Shown here: in pieces, positions 44,620-53,589 of the stretch
Layout of the letters: the number at the start of each line of letters is the position of its first letter
Position numbering within the stretch: position 1 is the first letter of the stretch
Assembly: GCF_040546765.1 (NCBI RefSeq)
Contig: NZ_JBEPOK010000001.1
Coordinates: 4,402,001 to 4,466,000, forward strand
DNA from: Arthrobacter sp. OAP107
Lineage (GTDB): Bacteria; Actinomycetota; Actinomycetes; Actinomycetales; Micrococcaceae
Reading direction: 5' to 3'
Length of the DNA: 64,000 bases
Program-made: the position numbers and the translations under genes
The notes under the pieces: model-generated
The model's database searches: none
What the model was told of the DNA's origin: nothing
The model's input: the letters and a program-made list of their open reading frames with translations, nothing else

Positions 44620-44745
44620 AGGGCGCGGAGGTCAGGGTGCCGGAAGCGGGAAAGGGTTTTCATCACTCCCATTGCTATCATGCGGCGCACCGAGGGGCGG
44701 AAAGGCGGCGGGGCCGCAAGTGTCCGTTCGCGCCCAATCAGGAGC

Positions 44746-45495
44746 TTAGGGGGCGTGCAGGAACCAGTCCCGCGGGGCGTTGCTGACGCCCGGTGCCTCG
44801 CGGAACCGACCCGGTTGCGCCACCCAGCCCACGCCGTTGGCGATCACCTGCTGGATCTGCGGCTGGTGGTACACCGGGTACTCCTGGTCGCCCGGGCTGA
44901 AGTAGAAGATCCGCCCCTTGCCCCGCGTGAACGTCACGCCCGAGCGAAAGACCTCGCCGCCTTCGAAGGAGCTGATGAAGATGAGGTCGTCGGGCTCGGG
45001 AATGTCGAAGAGCTCGCCGTACATCTCCTGCTTCGGGATCACGATCGGGCTTTCCACTCCGGCGGCGATCGGATGCGAGGGCTTCACGGTCCACACGAGT
45101 TCCCGCTCGCCTTCGTTCCGCCACTTCAGCGAGCACGTGGTGCCCAGCAGTTTCGTGAAGACCTTGGCGAAATGTCCGGAGTGCAGCACGATGAGACCCA
45201 TGCCGCCCAGGACGTGCCGCTGGACCCTCTCCACCACTTCGTCGCTGACCTCGCCGTGGGCAACGTGCCCCCACCACAGGAGCACGTCCGTGGCGGCGAG
45301 GGTCTCCTCGGACAGGCCGTGCTCCGGGTCCGCCAGCGTGGCGGTGGTGATGCCGGAGTCCGGGTAGAAACCCTTGAGTCCATCCGCGATGGCGCCGTGC
45401 ATGCCCTTGGGGTACATCTCAGCCATGGTTTCCGGCTGGTTGTTCGCCTCATGGACGCCTTCGTTCCATACCAGGATGTTGAGTTTGTCGGTCAT
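44746..45495 (-). CDS. ThuA-domain protein
   Basis: 249 aa class-I-amidotransferase-like fold. Typical segments are VWNEGVHE, LLWWGHVAHGEV, GLIVLHSGHFAKVFTKLLG and RGKGRIFYFSPGDQEYP. In rhizobia ThuA acts with the dehydrogenase ThuB on 3-keto derivatives of trehalose-like disaccharides. Here it starts one base after the stop of a Gfo/Idh/MocA dehydrogenase, the same pairing. Sugar substrate unknown. Confidence 0.88.
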   Translation of the reverse strand: MTDKLNILVWNEGVHEANNQPETMAEMYPKGMHGAIADGLKGFYPDSGITTATLADPEHGLSEETLAATDVLLWWGHVAHGEVSDEVVERVQRHVLGGMGLIVLHSGHFAKVFTKLLGTTCSLKWRNEGERELVWTVKPSHPIAAGVESPIVIPKQEMYGELFDIPEPDDLIFISSFEGGEVFRSGVTFTRGKGRIFYFSPGDQEYPVYHQPQIQQVIANGVGWVAQPGRFREAPGVSNAPRDWFLHAP

Positions 45496-45496
45496 G

Positions 45497-46591
45497 TCAG
45501 AGCCTCACTTCACGCTGTTCGAGGGCGGATTTGTAGCAGGCGTCGAGCACCAGGGCCCGGGTCAGGGCCAGTGAGCCGTCGTGGGCGCCCCACACGGTCT
45601 CGCCGCCCCGGACGGCGTCCACGAAGTCCTCCACCACGGCCTGGTGCGCCCGGCCGGGCTCCGCCACCACCACGTAGTCGGCGTTCTCGCCGTCTTTTTC
45701 CTTGAAGATCCTGACATCCGCGACGGGGACGTTGGAGGCGCCGACGGCGCGGAGTTCCGCTCCGCCGTCGGTGCCGTAGACGGTGAAGTCCATCAGGTCC
45801 TCCTCGTCCCGGTAGGCTGCCCAGCCCGCTTCGAGGATCAGCGTGCCGCCGCCCTCCAGCCGGATGAACGCCGAGGCGAAGTCCTCCACCTCAAACTTGT
45901 GGGAGGACTTCATGGCCGTGTAGCGGGCGTTGCCGCCCAGGCCACGGGGCCCCAGTTCGGAATGGGTCGACGCCGAGACCGAGAGGACGCGGGGTTCGCC
46001 CAGCAGGTGTAGGGCATAGTCCAGGACGTGGACGCCGATGTCGGCCAGCGGTCCCCCGCCGGCCAGCGCGGGGTTGGTGAACCAGCTGCCCAGCATGGGG
46101 ATCCCCTGCCGGCGCAGCCACGATGCCTTGGCGTAGTACGGCCGGCCGAGTTCGCCGTCGTCGATGATGCTTTTCAGCTTTTGGATATCGCCGCGGCGGC
46201 GGTGGTTGAAGGCCACGTCCAGGACCCGTCCGGCCTTCCGCGCGGCCTCCACCATCTGGAGGCCCTCTTCGCCGTTCCGAGCCAGGGGCTTTTCGCTCAG
46301 GACGTGCAGCCCCCGTTCCAGGGCGGCGATGGCGATCGGGGCGTGCAGGAAGGTGGGCACGGCCACGCTGACGGCGTCGAGCCCGTCGAGCTCGACCAGG
46401 TCCTCCCAGCGGGCAAACGTGTGCGGGACGCTGTACTGGTCCTTAATTTTCCTCAGCAGCTCCTCTTCCATCGCGGCGACCGCAACCAGCTCCACGCCGT
46501 CAATCTTCTTGTACGCCTCGATGTGCTGCTGGCCGGCCCAGCCGATCCCTACGACGCCAACCCGCAAGGCCGCGTTTTTCTGCGTGCTCAA
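45497..46591 (-). CDS. Gfo/Idh/MocA dehydrogenase (ThuB-like position)
   Basis: 364 aa. Rossmann dinucleotide motif GVVGIGWAGQQH, followed by the family Lys in SEKPLARNG and the substrate-domain segments ADIGVHVLDYALHLLG and FEVEDFASAFIRLEGG. Oxidises a sugar or cyclitol hydroxyl with NAD(P). Coupled to thuA by a one-base gap. A TGGTCTTACGTTG sequence 36 bp upstream also occurs in front of the divergent isomerase operon, suggesting shared control by the ROK regulator. Confidence 0.9.
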   Translation of the reverse strand: MSTQKNAALRVGVVGIGWAGQQHIEAYKKIDGVELVAVAAMEEELLRKIKDQYSVPHTFARWEDLVELDGLDAVSVAVPTFLHAPIAIAALERGLHVLSEKPLARNGEEGLQMVEAARKAGRVLDVAFNHRRRGDIQKLKSIIDDGELGRPYYAKASWLRRQGIPMLGSWFTNPALAGGGPLADIGVHVLDYALHLLGEPRVLSVSASTHSELGPRGLGGNARYTAMKSSHKFEVEDFASAFIRLEGGGTLILEAGWAAYRDEEDLMDFTVYGTDGGAELRAVGASNVPVADVRIFKEKDGENADYVVVAEPGRAHQAVVEDFVDAVRGGETVWGAHDGSLALTRALVLDACYKSALEQREVRL

Positions 46592-46626
46592 TGTTCAAGA
46601 CTCCGTTTCCGCTTGGATGTGAAAGT

Positions 46627-46639
46627 TGGTCTTACGTTG
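46627..46639. promoter_or_regulatory. Shared 13-bp motif, copy 1
   Basis: TGGTCTTACGTTG, upstream of the dehydrogenase-thuA pair. Matches 47965-47977 at 12 of 13 positions; both are preceded by an AAAGT-type sequence. Candidate ROK-regulator site. Confidence 0.45.
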
Positions 46640-46650
46640 GCGGGCCGGTC

Positions 46651-47874
46651 CTACCCCGTGGCCTGCAGCGTGGCTTCGATAACCGTAGGGGAAAGCACGT
46701 GCTGCGTGACCATCTGGCTCGCGCCCAGTACGGCCGCCTGGCCGCCGGCCATCGACAGGCCGATGCGCAGGTGCGTGGTGGCAAGCGGCAGCGACCTGCG
46801 ATAGACCACTTCGCGGACACCGGCCATGAGGTGCTCGCCGGCCTGGCCAAGGCTTCCGCCCACCACAATGACCGACGGGTTCAGCAGGTTCACCACCGTG
46901 GCGAGCACGTCACCCACGTCCCGGCCGGCCTGGCGCAGCGCCTGGATAGCTTGCAGGTTGCCCTCGGCCACCAGGCGCAGGACGTCCGCCCCGCCCACAG
47001 CCTCCAGGCCCTGTGCGGCCAGCGCCCTTGCCACGGCAGGGCCGGACGCCAGCGCCTCAAGGCAGCCGTAGTTGCCGCACCGGCACAGGACGTCGTCGCC
47101 CCTGGGCACGCGGACGTGGCCCAGGTCGCCGGCGGTGCCGTTGGCGCCGCGCTGCAGTTCACCGCTGCTGATGATGCCGGCGCCGATGCCCGTGGCCACC
47201 TTGATAAACAGGAAGTTGTCGTGCTCCGGCCAGTGGGCTGTGCGTTCACCCAGTGCCATGATGTTCACGTCGTTGTCCACCAGCACGGCCACGGGGAACG
47301 AGCGCTGAACGTAGCTGACCACGTCGAACCCGTCCCAACCCGGCATGATGGGCGGCTTCACGGGCATGCCGGTGGCGTGCTCCACGGGCCCCGGCAGGCC
47401 GATTCCTACACCGGCAACGTCGCCTGCCGTCCGTCCGGTTTCCGCCAGCAATGACGTCGCCTCGGTAACGAGCCGGCCCAGCACGGCCTCCGGACCCTCG
47501 GCCACATCCTGGGCCAGCCGCCGTTCGCTGAGGATGTTTCCGCCCAGGTCAGTCACCGCAATAATCACGTGGGTGGCGCCGACGTCGACAGCAAGCACTG
47601 CCCGGGCGGCAGGCTTGAAGGCAAAGCGCGACGGCGGCCTGCCGCCGCTCGACGACGCCTCACCGGCAGGGCCCACCAACCCCGACGCAATCAGCGCATC
47701 AATGCGGGAAGCCACCGTGGAGCGGGCAAGTCCCGTGGTCAGCGCCAGTTCCGCCCGGGTCCGGGCCTTGCCGTCGCGGAGCAGCTGAAACAGGTCACCG
47801 GCACGGGACAGACTGCCCGTACCGTCGGTGGAAACCGGCTCCGCAGTCTGGCCATTACCCGTTCGTGGACTCAT
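46651..47874 (-). CDS. ROK-family transcriptional regulator
   Basis: 407 aa from ATG 47874. Winged helix at about residues 15-80 (LLRDGKARTRAELALTTGLARSTV), then a sugar-kinase-like ROK domain with AVDVGATHVIIAVTD, GIGLPGPVEH, and the zinc loop CRCGNYGCLEALAS. Such repressors release DNA when bound to a sugar. It is divergent from the isomerase/dehydrogenase operon and upstream of the dehydrogenase-thuA pair, so it probably controls both. The longer upstream frame to 48012 covers the promoter and is not used. Confidence 0.92.
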   Translation of the reverse strand: MSPRTGNGQTAEPVSTDGTGSLSRAGDLFQLLRDGKARTRAELALTTGLARSTVASRIDALIASGLVGPAGEASSSGGRPPSRFAFKPAARAVLAVDVGATHVIIAVTDLGGNILSERRLAQDVAEGPEAVLGRLVTEATSLLAETGRTAGDVAGVGIGLPGPVEHATGMPVKPPIMPGWDGFDVVSYVQRSFPVAVLVDNDVNIMALGERTAHWPEHDNFLFIKVATGIGAGIISSGELQRGANGTAGDLGHVRVPRGDDVLCRCGNYGCLEALASGPAVARALAAQGLEAVGGADVLRLVAEGNLQAIQALRQAGRDVGDVLATVVNLLNPSVIVVGGSLGQAGEHLMAGVREVVYRRSLPLATTHLRIGLSMAGGQAAVLGASQMVTQHVLSPTVIEATLQATG

Positions 47875-47939
47875 GGGTTCAGTGATAGCACGAATGCTTC
47901 TGAGTGTCACAGGACGAAAAGAATATCGACAACTTTCCG

Positions 47940-47977
47940 ACTTTTGCTTGACCCTCGTCAAAAGTGGTCCTACGTTG
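47940..47977. promoter_or_regulatory. Candidate ROK operator in divergent promoter
   Basis: ACTTTTG (47940-47946) and CAAAAGT (47959-47965) form a palindrome with a 12-bp gap, directly followed by TGGTCCTACGTTG (47965-47977), the motif also found at 46627-46639. Located 34 bp before the isomerase start. Confidence 0.6.
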
Positions 47978-48010
47978 AGTCGGATAGACAGACCTGCAAA
48001 GGAGAGCGCC

Positions 48011-48763
48011 ATGTCTTACTCACTCCAGCTGTACACCGTCCGCAACTCGATCCAGGCGGACCTGCCCGGCACTATCCGGAAGGTGGCGGAGATCGGTTTC
48101 ACGCAGGTGGAGCCCTACAACTTCGTGGCCACGGCCCAGGAGCTGGGCGCCGCACTGAAGGAGAACGGCCTGACCGCCCCGTCCGGCCACGCGCCGCTGC
48201 TGAGCCAGGACCAGGACCAGATCTTCGCTGCAGCCAAAGCCCTCGGTATCAGCACGGTGATCGAACCGTATATCACGGCCGAGCACTGGCAGGACGCGGA
48301 GACCATCCAGGCCACCGCCGCCAAGCTCAACGCCGCCGCCAAGAAGGGCGCCGAGTACGGTATCCGCGTCGGCTACCACAACCACGCGTGGGAGCTCGAG
48401 TCCACCATCGAAGGCCAGACCGCGCTGGAGTACTTCGAAGGCCTGCTGGACCCCGAACTGGTCCTGGAAGTGGACACCTACTGGGTGGCCGTGGGCGGCC
48501 AGGACCCGGTGGACATCCTGGCCAAGCTGGGTGACCGGGTGAAGTTCATCCACATCAAGGACGGCCCGCTGACCACCGACACCAAGGCCCAGCAACCGGC
48601 CGGCCAGGGCCAGATCCCGGTCTGGGACGTCATCGGAGCGGCGAAGTCGCTGGAAGCGGGCGTCGTGGAATTTGATGACTATTCCGGGGACATCTTCGAC
48701 GGCATCAGCCAGTCGCTGGCTTTCCTGACCTCCGCCAAGGCCACCGAAGGGGCACAGGCATGA
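48011..48763 (+). CDS. Sugar phosphate isomerase/epimerase-like TIM barrel (1)
   Basis: 250 aa. AAAGGAGA stands before the ATG. Xylose-isomerase-like barrel: SLQLYTVRNSIQADLPGTI, GFTQVEPYNFV, YHNHAWELE, VLEVDTYW and FIHIKDGPLT carry the usual metal-binding Glu/Asp/His positions. Acts on a free or keto sugar. First gene of a tight operon with two dehydrogenases and a second isomerase; its stop overlaps the next ATG. Confidence 0.9.
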   Translation: MSYSLQLYTVRNSIQADLPGTIRKVAEIGFTQVEPYNFVATAQELGAALKENGLTAPSGHAPLLSQDQDQIFAAAKALGISTVIEPYITAEHWQDAETIQATAAKLNAAAKKGAEYGIRVGYHNHAWELESTIEGQTALEYFEGLLDPELVLEVDTYWVAVGGQDPVDILAKLGDRVKFIHIKDGPLTTDTKAQQPAGQGQIPVWDVIGAAKSLEAGVVEFDDYSGDIFDGISQSLAFLTSAKATEGAQA

Positions 48764-49890
48764 GCGGCACCGCGTCCGCTCCGTCTTCCGTCCGGGGGCC
48801 GGTCGGCGTCGGCGTCATCGGCGCCGGCAACATCAGCAAGCAGTACCTGGACAACCTGACCGTCTTCCCGGACCTCAAGGTCCTGGTCATCGCCGATCTC
48901 TTCGAGGAGGCGGCCGAGGCGCGGGCGAAGGAATACGGCATTCCGGAGTGGGGTGGCGTGGACGCCGCACTGAACCATCCCGACGTCGAAATCATCGTCA
49001 ACCTGACCATCCCGGCCGCGCACGTGGAGGTCGCGACGGCGGCGGTGAACGCGGGCAAGCATGTCTGGACTGAGAAGCCGTTCTCACTGGACCGCGAGTC
49101 CGGCCTGGGGCTGCTGAAGACGGCGGACGCTGCGGGTATCCGCCTCGGCACCGCGCCGGACACGTTCCTCGGCGCCGGACTGCAGACCGCCCGCCGGCTG
49201 ATCGAGCACGGCGACATCGGCACGCCGCTGACCGCCATGACCACGTTCCAGACCCCAGGTCCGGAGTCGTGGCACCCGAACCCGGCCTTCCTGTTCCAGT
49301 ACGGCGCCGGGCCGCTGTTCGACATGGGCCCGTACTACCTCACCACCCTCGTCCAGACGTTCGGGTCAGTCCGGAAGGTGGCCGCCATCGGCTCCAGGGC
49401 CAAGGAGGTCCGCGTCATCGGCTCGGGTCCGAAGGCCGGCGAGGAATTCACCGTGGACGTCCCCACCCACGTCTCCGCGATGGCCCAGTTCGAGGGCGGT
49501 GCGTCCTCGCACAGCGCCTTCTCGTTTGAGTCGCCCCGCCAGCGGATGGGCTTCGTGGAGATCACCGGCACCGAGGCCACCATTTCGCTTCCGGACCCCA
49601 ACTATTTCGACGGCGACATCAAGCTGTGGCGCGCCGGCGACGAGGACTGGACGGTCATCCCCGCCACGGGCCCGGCCAACGGGCGCGGCATGGGCGTGCT
49701 GGACATGGCACGCTCTATCCGTGCCGGGGTCCCGCACCGTGCCACCGGCAACCTCGCCTACCACGTCCTGGACACCATGGTCTCGATCTCCGAGTCGATG
49801 GAGTCCGGCACGTTCGTCGACGTCGAAAGCTCCGCTCCCGCGTCCGCAGCCCTCCCCGAGGACTGGGCCCCGGAAACCGCAACCCTCTAG
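48760..49890 (+). CDS. Gfo/Idh/MocA dehydrogenase (2)
   Basis: 376 aa, ATGA overlap with the isomerase. Motifs GVIGAGNISKQY and TEKPFSLD mark cofactor binding and the catalytic Lys region. DMGPYYLTTLVQTFGSV and GTEATISLPDPNYFDGDIKL belong to the substrate domain. Oxidises a polyol or sugar, product probably a keto-sugar for the isomerases. The last 20 residues are a Pro/Ala tail. Confidence 0.9.
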   Translation: MSGTASAPSSVRGPVGVGVIGAGNISKQYLDNLTVFPDLKVLVIADLFEEAAEARAKEYGIPEWGGVDAALNHPDVEIIVNLTIPAAHVEVATAAVNAGKHVWTEKPFSLDRESGLGLLKTADAAGIRLGTAPDTFLGAGLQTARRLIEHGDIGTPLTAMTTFQTPGPESWHPNPAFLFQYGAGPLFDMGPYYLTTLVQTFGSVRKVAAIGSRAKEVRVIGSGPKAGEEFTVDVPTHVSAMAQFEGGASSHSAFSFESPRQRMGFVEITGTEATISLPDPNYFDGDIKLWRAGDEDWTVIPATGPANGRGMGVLDMARSIRAGVPHRATGNLAYHVLDTMVSISESMESGTFVDVESSAPASAALPEDWAPETATL

Positions 49891-49899
49891 GAACAACCA

Positions 49900-51102
49900 A
49901 TGACTTCCTCCGCATCGCCCGGCACACCGCCGGGAGCCCACCGCCCCCTGGGTGTGGCGATGATCGGCTACGCGTTCATGGGCAAGGCCCACTCGAATGC
50001 GTGGCGGAACGTCGCGTCCTTCTTCGACGTCCCGGCCTTCGACCAGAAGGTGCTCGTGGGCCGGGACGCCGGCCAGGTCGCCGCCGCGGCAGCCAGGTAC
50101 GGCTGGGCCGAGTCCGCCACGGACTGGCGCGCCGTCCTGGAACGGGACGACATCCACATCGTCGACATCTGCGCCCCGGGCTGGATGCACGCCGAGATCG
50201 CCATCGCCGCCCTCGCCGCGGGCAAGCACGTGCTCGTGGAGAAGCCGCTGGCCAACACCCTCGCCGAGGCCGAAGCCATGACCGCCGCGGCGCAGGCGGC
50301 CCGGGCACGCGGAGTGCAGTCCATGGTCGGGTTCAACTACCGCCGCGTCCCTGCGCTGGCTTTGGCCAGGGAACTGATCGCGGAGGGCCGGCTCGGCACG
50401 GTCCGGCATGTCCGGGCCGCTTACCTGCAGGACTGGCTCGCGGACGCGGAGTCACCGATGACCTGGCGGCTGAACAAGGAAACCGCCGGGTCCGGGGCGC
50501 TCGGGGACATCGCGTCCCACGCCATCGACCAGGTGCTGTTCCTGCTCGGCGACGCCGTTACCGAGGTCTCGGGCCGGCTGCACACCTTCACTGCCGTCCG
50601 GCCCGGCAAGCACGGGCCGGAGGACGTGACGGTCGACGACGCCGCCTGGGCCACGCTGTCCCTCGCCTCCGGGGCCATCGCCTCCGTTGAAGTCTCCCGG
50701 GTGGCCACCGGCCAGAAGAACTCCCTGAAGCTGGAGATCTACGGTGAGAAGGGCACCATCCTCTTCGACCTGGAAGACCTGAACGAGCTCGGTTTCCTGG
50801 ACGCCACTGTTCCCGTGCGGGAGCAGGGCTTCCGCCGCATCCTGGTCAACGAGCCCGGGCACCCCTACCTTGAGGCGTGGTGGCCGCAGGGCCACATCAT
50901 CGGCTGGGAACACACCTTCACGCACGAGATCCGCGACTTCCTTACCGCGATCAACGCCGGGGAGGCGCCGTCGCCGTCGTTCGAGGAGGGCCTCGCCGTC
51001 CAGCGCGTCCTGGCAGCCATCGAGGAGTCCGCCGCAGCGAAGAGCGCCACCATCCAGCTCGTCCAGCCCACCGCCACCGAAACCGCTACCGAAGGAGCCT
51101 GA
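49900..51102 (+). CDS. Gfo/Idh/MocA dehydrogenase (3)
   Basis: 400 aa starting nine bases after the previous stop. Cofactor motif MIGYAFMGKAHSNAWRN, then LVEKPLANTLAEAE and ALGDIASHAIDQVLFLLG. The variant GYAFMGKAH in place of GxGxxG occurs in a distinct subgroup that often sits beside AP-endonuclease-2-type isomerases. The gap to the next isomerase is two bases, so the pair is probably made together. Confidence 0.9.
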   Translation: MTSSASPGTPPGAHRPLGVAMIGYAFMGKAHSNAWRNVASFFDVPAFDQKVLVGRDAGQVAAAAARYGWAESATDWRAVLERDDIHIVDICAPGWMHAEIAIAALAAGKHVLVEKPLANTLAEAEAMTAAAQAARARGVQSMVGFNYRRVPALALARELIAEGRLGTVRHVRAAYLQDWLADAESPMTWRLNKETAGSGALGDIASHAIDQVLFLLGDAVTEVSGRLHTFTAVRPGKHGPEDVTVDDAAWATLSLASGAIASVEVSRVATGQKNSLKLEIYGEKGTILFDLEDLNELGFLDATVPVREQGFRRILVNEPGHPYLEAWWPQGHIIGWEHTFTHEIRDFLTAINAGEAPSPSFEEGLAVQRVLAAIEESAAAKSATIQLVQPTATETATEGA

Positions 51103-51104
51103 CC

Positions 51105-52106
51105 ATGCCCCGCCCGTACACCCTGTTCACCGGCCAGTGGGCCGATCTCCCCTTCGAGGAAGTCGCGCGCCTTGCCTCAGGCTGGGGCTACGACGGCCTG
51201 GAAATCGCCGTCTCCGGCGACCACCTGGACGCCTGGCGCTGGGACGAACCCGGCTACGTCGAGTCCAAACTCGCCGTCCTGGACAAATACAACCTCAAGG
51301 CCTGGGCCATCTCCAACCACCTCAAGGGCCAGGCCGTGTGCGATGACCCGATCGACTTCCGCCACGAAGCCATCGTCGGATCCAAAGTCTGGGGCGACGG
51401 CGACCCCGAAGGCGTCCGGCAGCGTGCCGCCGAGGAAATGAAACACACCGCCCGGCTCGCCAAGGCCCTCGGGGTCGACACCGTCGTCGGATTCACCGGC
51501 TCCTCCATCTGGCAGTACGTCGCCATGTTCCCTCCCGTCCCGGAAAAAGTCATCGACGCCGGCTACCAGGACTTCGCGGACCGCTGGAACCCCATCCTGG
51601 ACGTCTTCGACGAAAATGGAGTCCGCTTCGCCCACGAAGTCCACCCCAGTGAGATCGCCTACGACTACTGGACCACCGTCCGCACCCTCGACGCGATCGG
51701 CCACCGCGAAGCGTTCGGCCTGAACTGGGACCCGTCCCACTTCATGTGGCAGGGCATCGACCCCGTCTCCTTCATCTGGGACTTCAAGGACCGGATCTAC
51801 CACGTCGACTGCAAGGACACCAAGCTCCGCTTCACCGGCCGGAACACCGTCATGGGCTCCCACCTGCCCTGGGGCGACCCGCGCCGCGGCTGGGACTTCG
51901 TCTCCGCAGGCCGCGGCGACGTGCCCTGGGAATCCTCCTTCCGGGCCCTCACCGCGATCGGCTACACCGGCCCCATCTCGGTGGAATGGGAAGACGCCGG
52001 CATGGACCGCCTGCACGGCGCCCCCGAAGCCCTCGCCGCCCTGAAGAAGTTCGACTTCCCCGCCTCCCAAACCAGCTTCGACGCCGCCTTCAGCAGCAAA
52101 GACTAA
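51105..52106 (+). CDS. Sugar isomerase/epimerase-like TIM barrel (2), C-glycoside deglycosidase alpha-like
   Basis: 333 aa, GAAGGAG before the ATG. Long variant of the barrel: TLFTGQWADLPFEEVARLAS, YDGLEIAVSGDHLD, HEVHPSEIAYDYW, NWDPSHFMWQGIDP, YHVDCKD and SVEWEDAGMDR give a metal site of Glu, Asp, His and Glu. From memory this arrangement resembles the catalytic subunit of bacterial C-glycoside deglycosidases and related 3-keto-glycoside enzymes. The small DUF6379 partner subunit is not encoded nearby, so the reaction may differ (isomerisation or elimination). Confidence 0.82.
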   Translation: MPRPYTLFTGQWADLPFEEVARLASGWGYDGLEIAVSGDHLDAWRWDEPGYVESKLAVLDKYNLKAWAISNHLKGQAVCDDPIDFRHEAIVGSKVWGDGDPEGVRQRAAEEMKHTARLAKALGVDTVVGFTGSSIWQYVAMFPPVPEKVIDAGYQDFADRWNPILDVFDENGVRFAHEVHPSEIAYDYWTTVRTLDAIGHREAFGLNWDPSHFMWQGIDPVSFIWDFKDRIYHVDCKDTKLRFTGRNTVMGSHLPWGDPRRGWDFVSAGRGDVPWESSFRALTAIGYTGPISVEWEDAGMDRLHGAPEALAALKKFDFPASQTSFDAAFSSKD

Positions 52107-52221
52107 ACCGCCACCCGCACTTCCGGAAATCGGCCAAGTCCGGTGGGGGAAAGGGTGCGCAATGCCGGTGGCGGAACATCCGTATCAGGGAACTCCCCAC
52201 GGCATCTGAGAGGAAAGCCCA

Positions 52222-52554
52222 ATGATCAGGACACTTCAGCCCGGCCAGCATTGTGAGGTCTGGGTCGCCTCCGCCACCGGCGAGCGCGAGCTTGTTTACG
52301 GCACCGGGGACATCCTCCTGGAGGCACCCAACTGGACCCTCGACGTCCGTTTCCCCAGCGGCACGCAAGGCCACCCGGCGGACCTGCCGGTCGACGTCGT
52401 ACTTGTCTCAACCGATGACTGGGCCGCACCGTTGCAGACCTGGCCGCTCGTCGGCGGGCAGGGAACCCTGAACGTCAACAGTTGGGCGCCCGATTCCGGC
52501 CGCCTCGCCTACGTGGCCTACCCGCCCGCCAACTCCAACCCCGCAGAGGACTAG
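52222..52554 (+). CDS. Short TolB-like protein, probable internal-deletion remnant
   Basis: 110 aa with a GAGAGGAAAG site. The first 45 residues (LQPGQHCEVWVASATGEREL, ILLEAPNWTLD) look like the start of the TolB-type beta-propeller proteins that accompany such sugar clusters. The end (LNVNSWAPDSGRLAYVAYPP) looks like the last blade. The blades between are missing, yet the frame is kept. Interpretation from remembered sequences; it could instead be a genuine small protein. Followed after three bases by the next dehydrogenase. Confidence 0.5.
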   Translation: MIRTLQPGQHCEVWVASATGERELVYGTGDILLEAPNWTLDVRFPSGTQGHPADLPVDVVLVSTDDWAAPLQTWPLVGGQGTLNVNSWAPDSGRLAYVAYPPANSNPAED

Positions 52555-52557
52555 CAC

Positions 52558-53589
52558 GTGACCAAACACTCCCCCGCCCCCGGGGATCCCATCCGCTGGG
52601 GCATCCTCGGCACCGGCTTCATCGCCGGGCTGCAAACCCAGGACCTGGTCGACAACGGCTTCACGGTGCAGGCAGTCGGCTCCCGCACGCTCGAATCGAG
52701 CCGACGGTTCAGCGAAAGGTTCGGCATTCCGTCCGCCCACGGGAGCTACGAAGCGCTCGTTGCGGACCCGGAGGTCGACGTCGTCTACGTCGCCACCCCG
52801 CACACGTTCCACTACACCCACACGCTGCTCGCCCTGAACGCCGGCAAGCACGTGCTGGTGGAGAAACCGTTCACCGTCAATGCCCGGGAGGCGCAGGAAC
52901 TGGCGGCGCAGGCCGAGGCCCAGGGCCTGGTGGTGCTGGAGGCGATGTGGAGCCGCTTCCTCCCCCACATGGCGCGCCTCCGCGAGATCATCGCCGAGGG
53001 CTCCCTCGGGCAGATCCGGAAGGTCACGGCCAGCCACAACCAGAACCTTCCCAAAGACCCTGCACACCGGCTCAACGATCCTGCCCTTGGCGGCGGTGCC
53101 CTGCTGGACCTCGGCGTCTACCCGGTGTCGTTTGTCTTTGACGTCCTCGGCGCACCGGACTCCATCCGGGCCAGTGCTGCGATGACGGCCACGGGCGTGG
53201 ACCGGCAAACGGCAGCGATCTTCGAGTACCCGGACGGGCAGCAGGCAATCGTGGACTGTGCCCTGGACACCGCCTCAAACAACCGCGCCGCCATCATCGG
53301 GACGGACGGGTGGATCGACATCGAACCCACCTGGTACAACCCCACGCCCTTCACCCGGTACGACAACCAGGGAAACGTCCTGGAGCGGTTCGACCAGCCG
53401 GTGACCGGCAGAGGCATGCAGTACCAGGCGGCCGAGATGGAACGCCTCATCCGGGCCGGCGTCACCGCAGGCACAGTCCTGCCCCCGTCCGAGAGCGTGG
53501 CCGTCATGGCCGCCATGGACGAGATCCGCCGTCAGATCGGACTGACGTACGACGCCGATACCGCACGGGACGGATCCTCCAATGAGTGA
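52558..53589 (+). CDS. Gfo/Idh/MocA dehydrogenase (4)
   Basis: 343 aa from GTG. Cofactor motif GILGTGFIAGLQ, LVEKPFTVNAREAQ, EAMWSRFLPHMARLREII and GGGALLDLGVYPVSF: this pattern is that of the dihydrodiol-dehydrogenase/xylose-dehydrogenase-like branch. NAD(P)-dependent oxidation or reduction of a sugar. The last gene of the cluster before a probable recombination junction; its stop overlaps a short remnant frame. Confidence 0.9.
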   Translation: MTKHSPAPGDPIRWGILGTGFIAGLQTQDLVDNGFTVQAVGSRTLESSRRFSERFGIPSAHGSYEALVADPEVDVVYVATPHTFHYTHTLLALNAGKHVLVEKPFTVNAREAQELAAQAEAQGLVVLEAMWSRFLPHMARLREIIAEGSLGQIRKVTASHNQNLPKDPAHRLNDPALGGGALLDLGVYPVSFVFDVLGAPDSIRASAAMTATGVDRQTAAIFEYPDGQQAIVDCALDTASNNRAAIIGTDGWIDIEPTWYNPTPFTRYDNQGNVLERFDQPVTGRGMQYQAAEMERLIRAGVTAGTVLPPSESVAVMAAMDEIRRQIGLTYDADTARDGSSNE

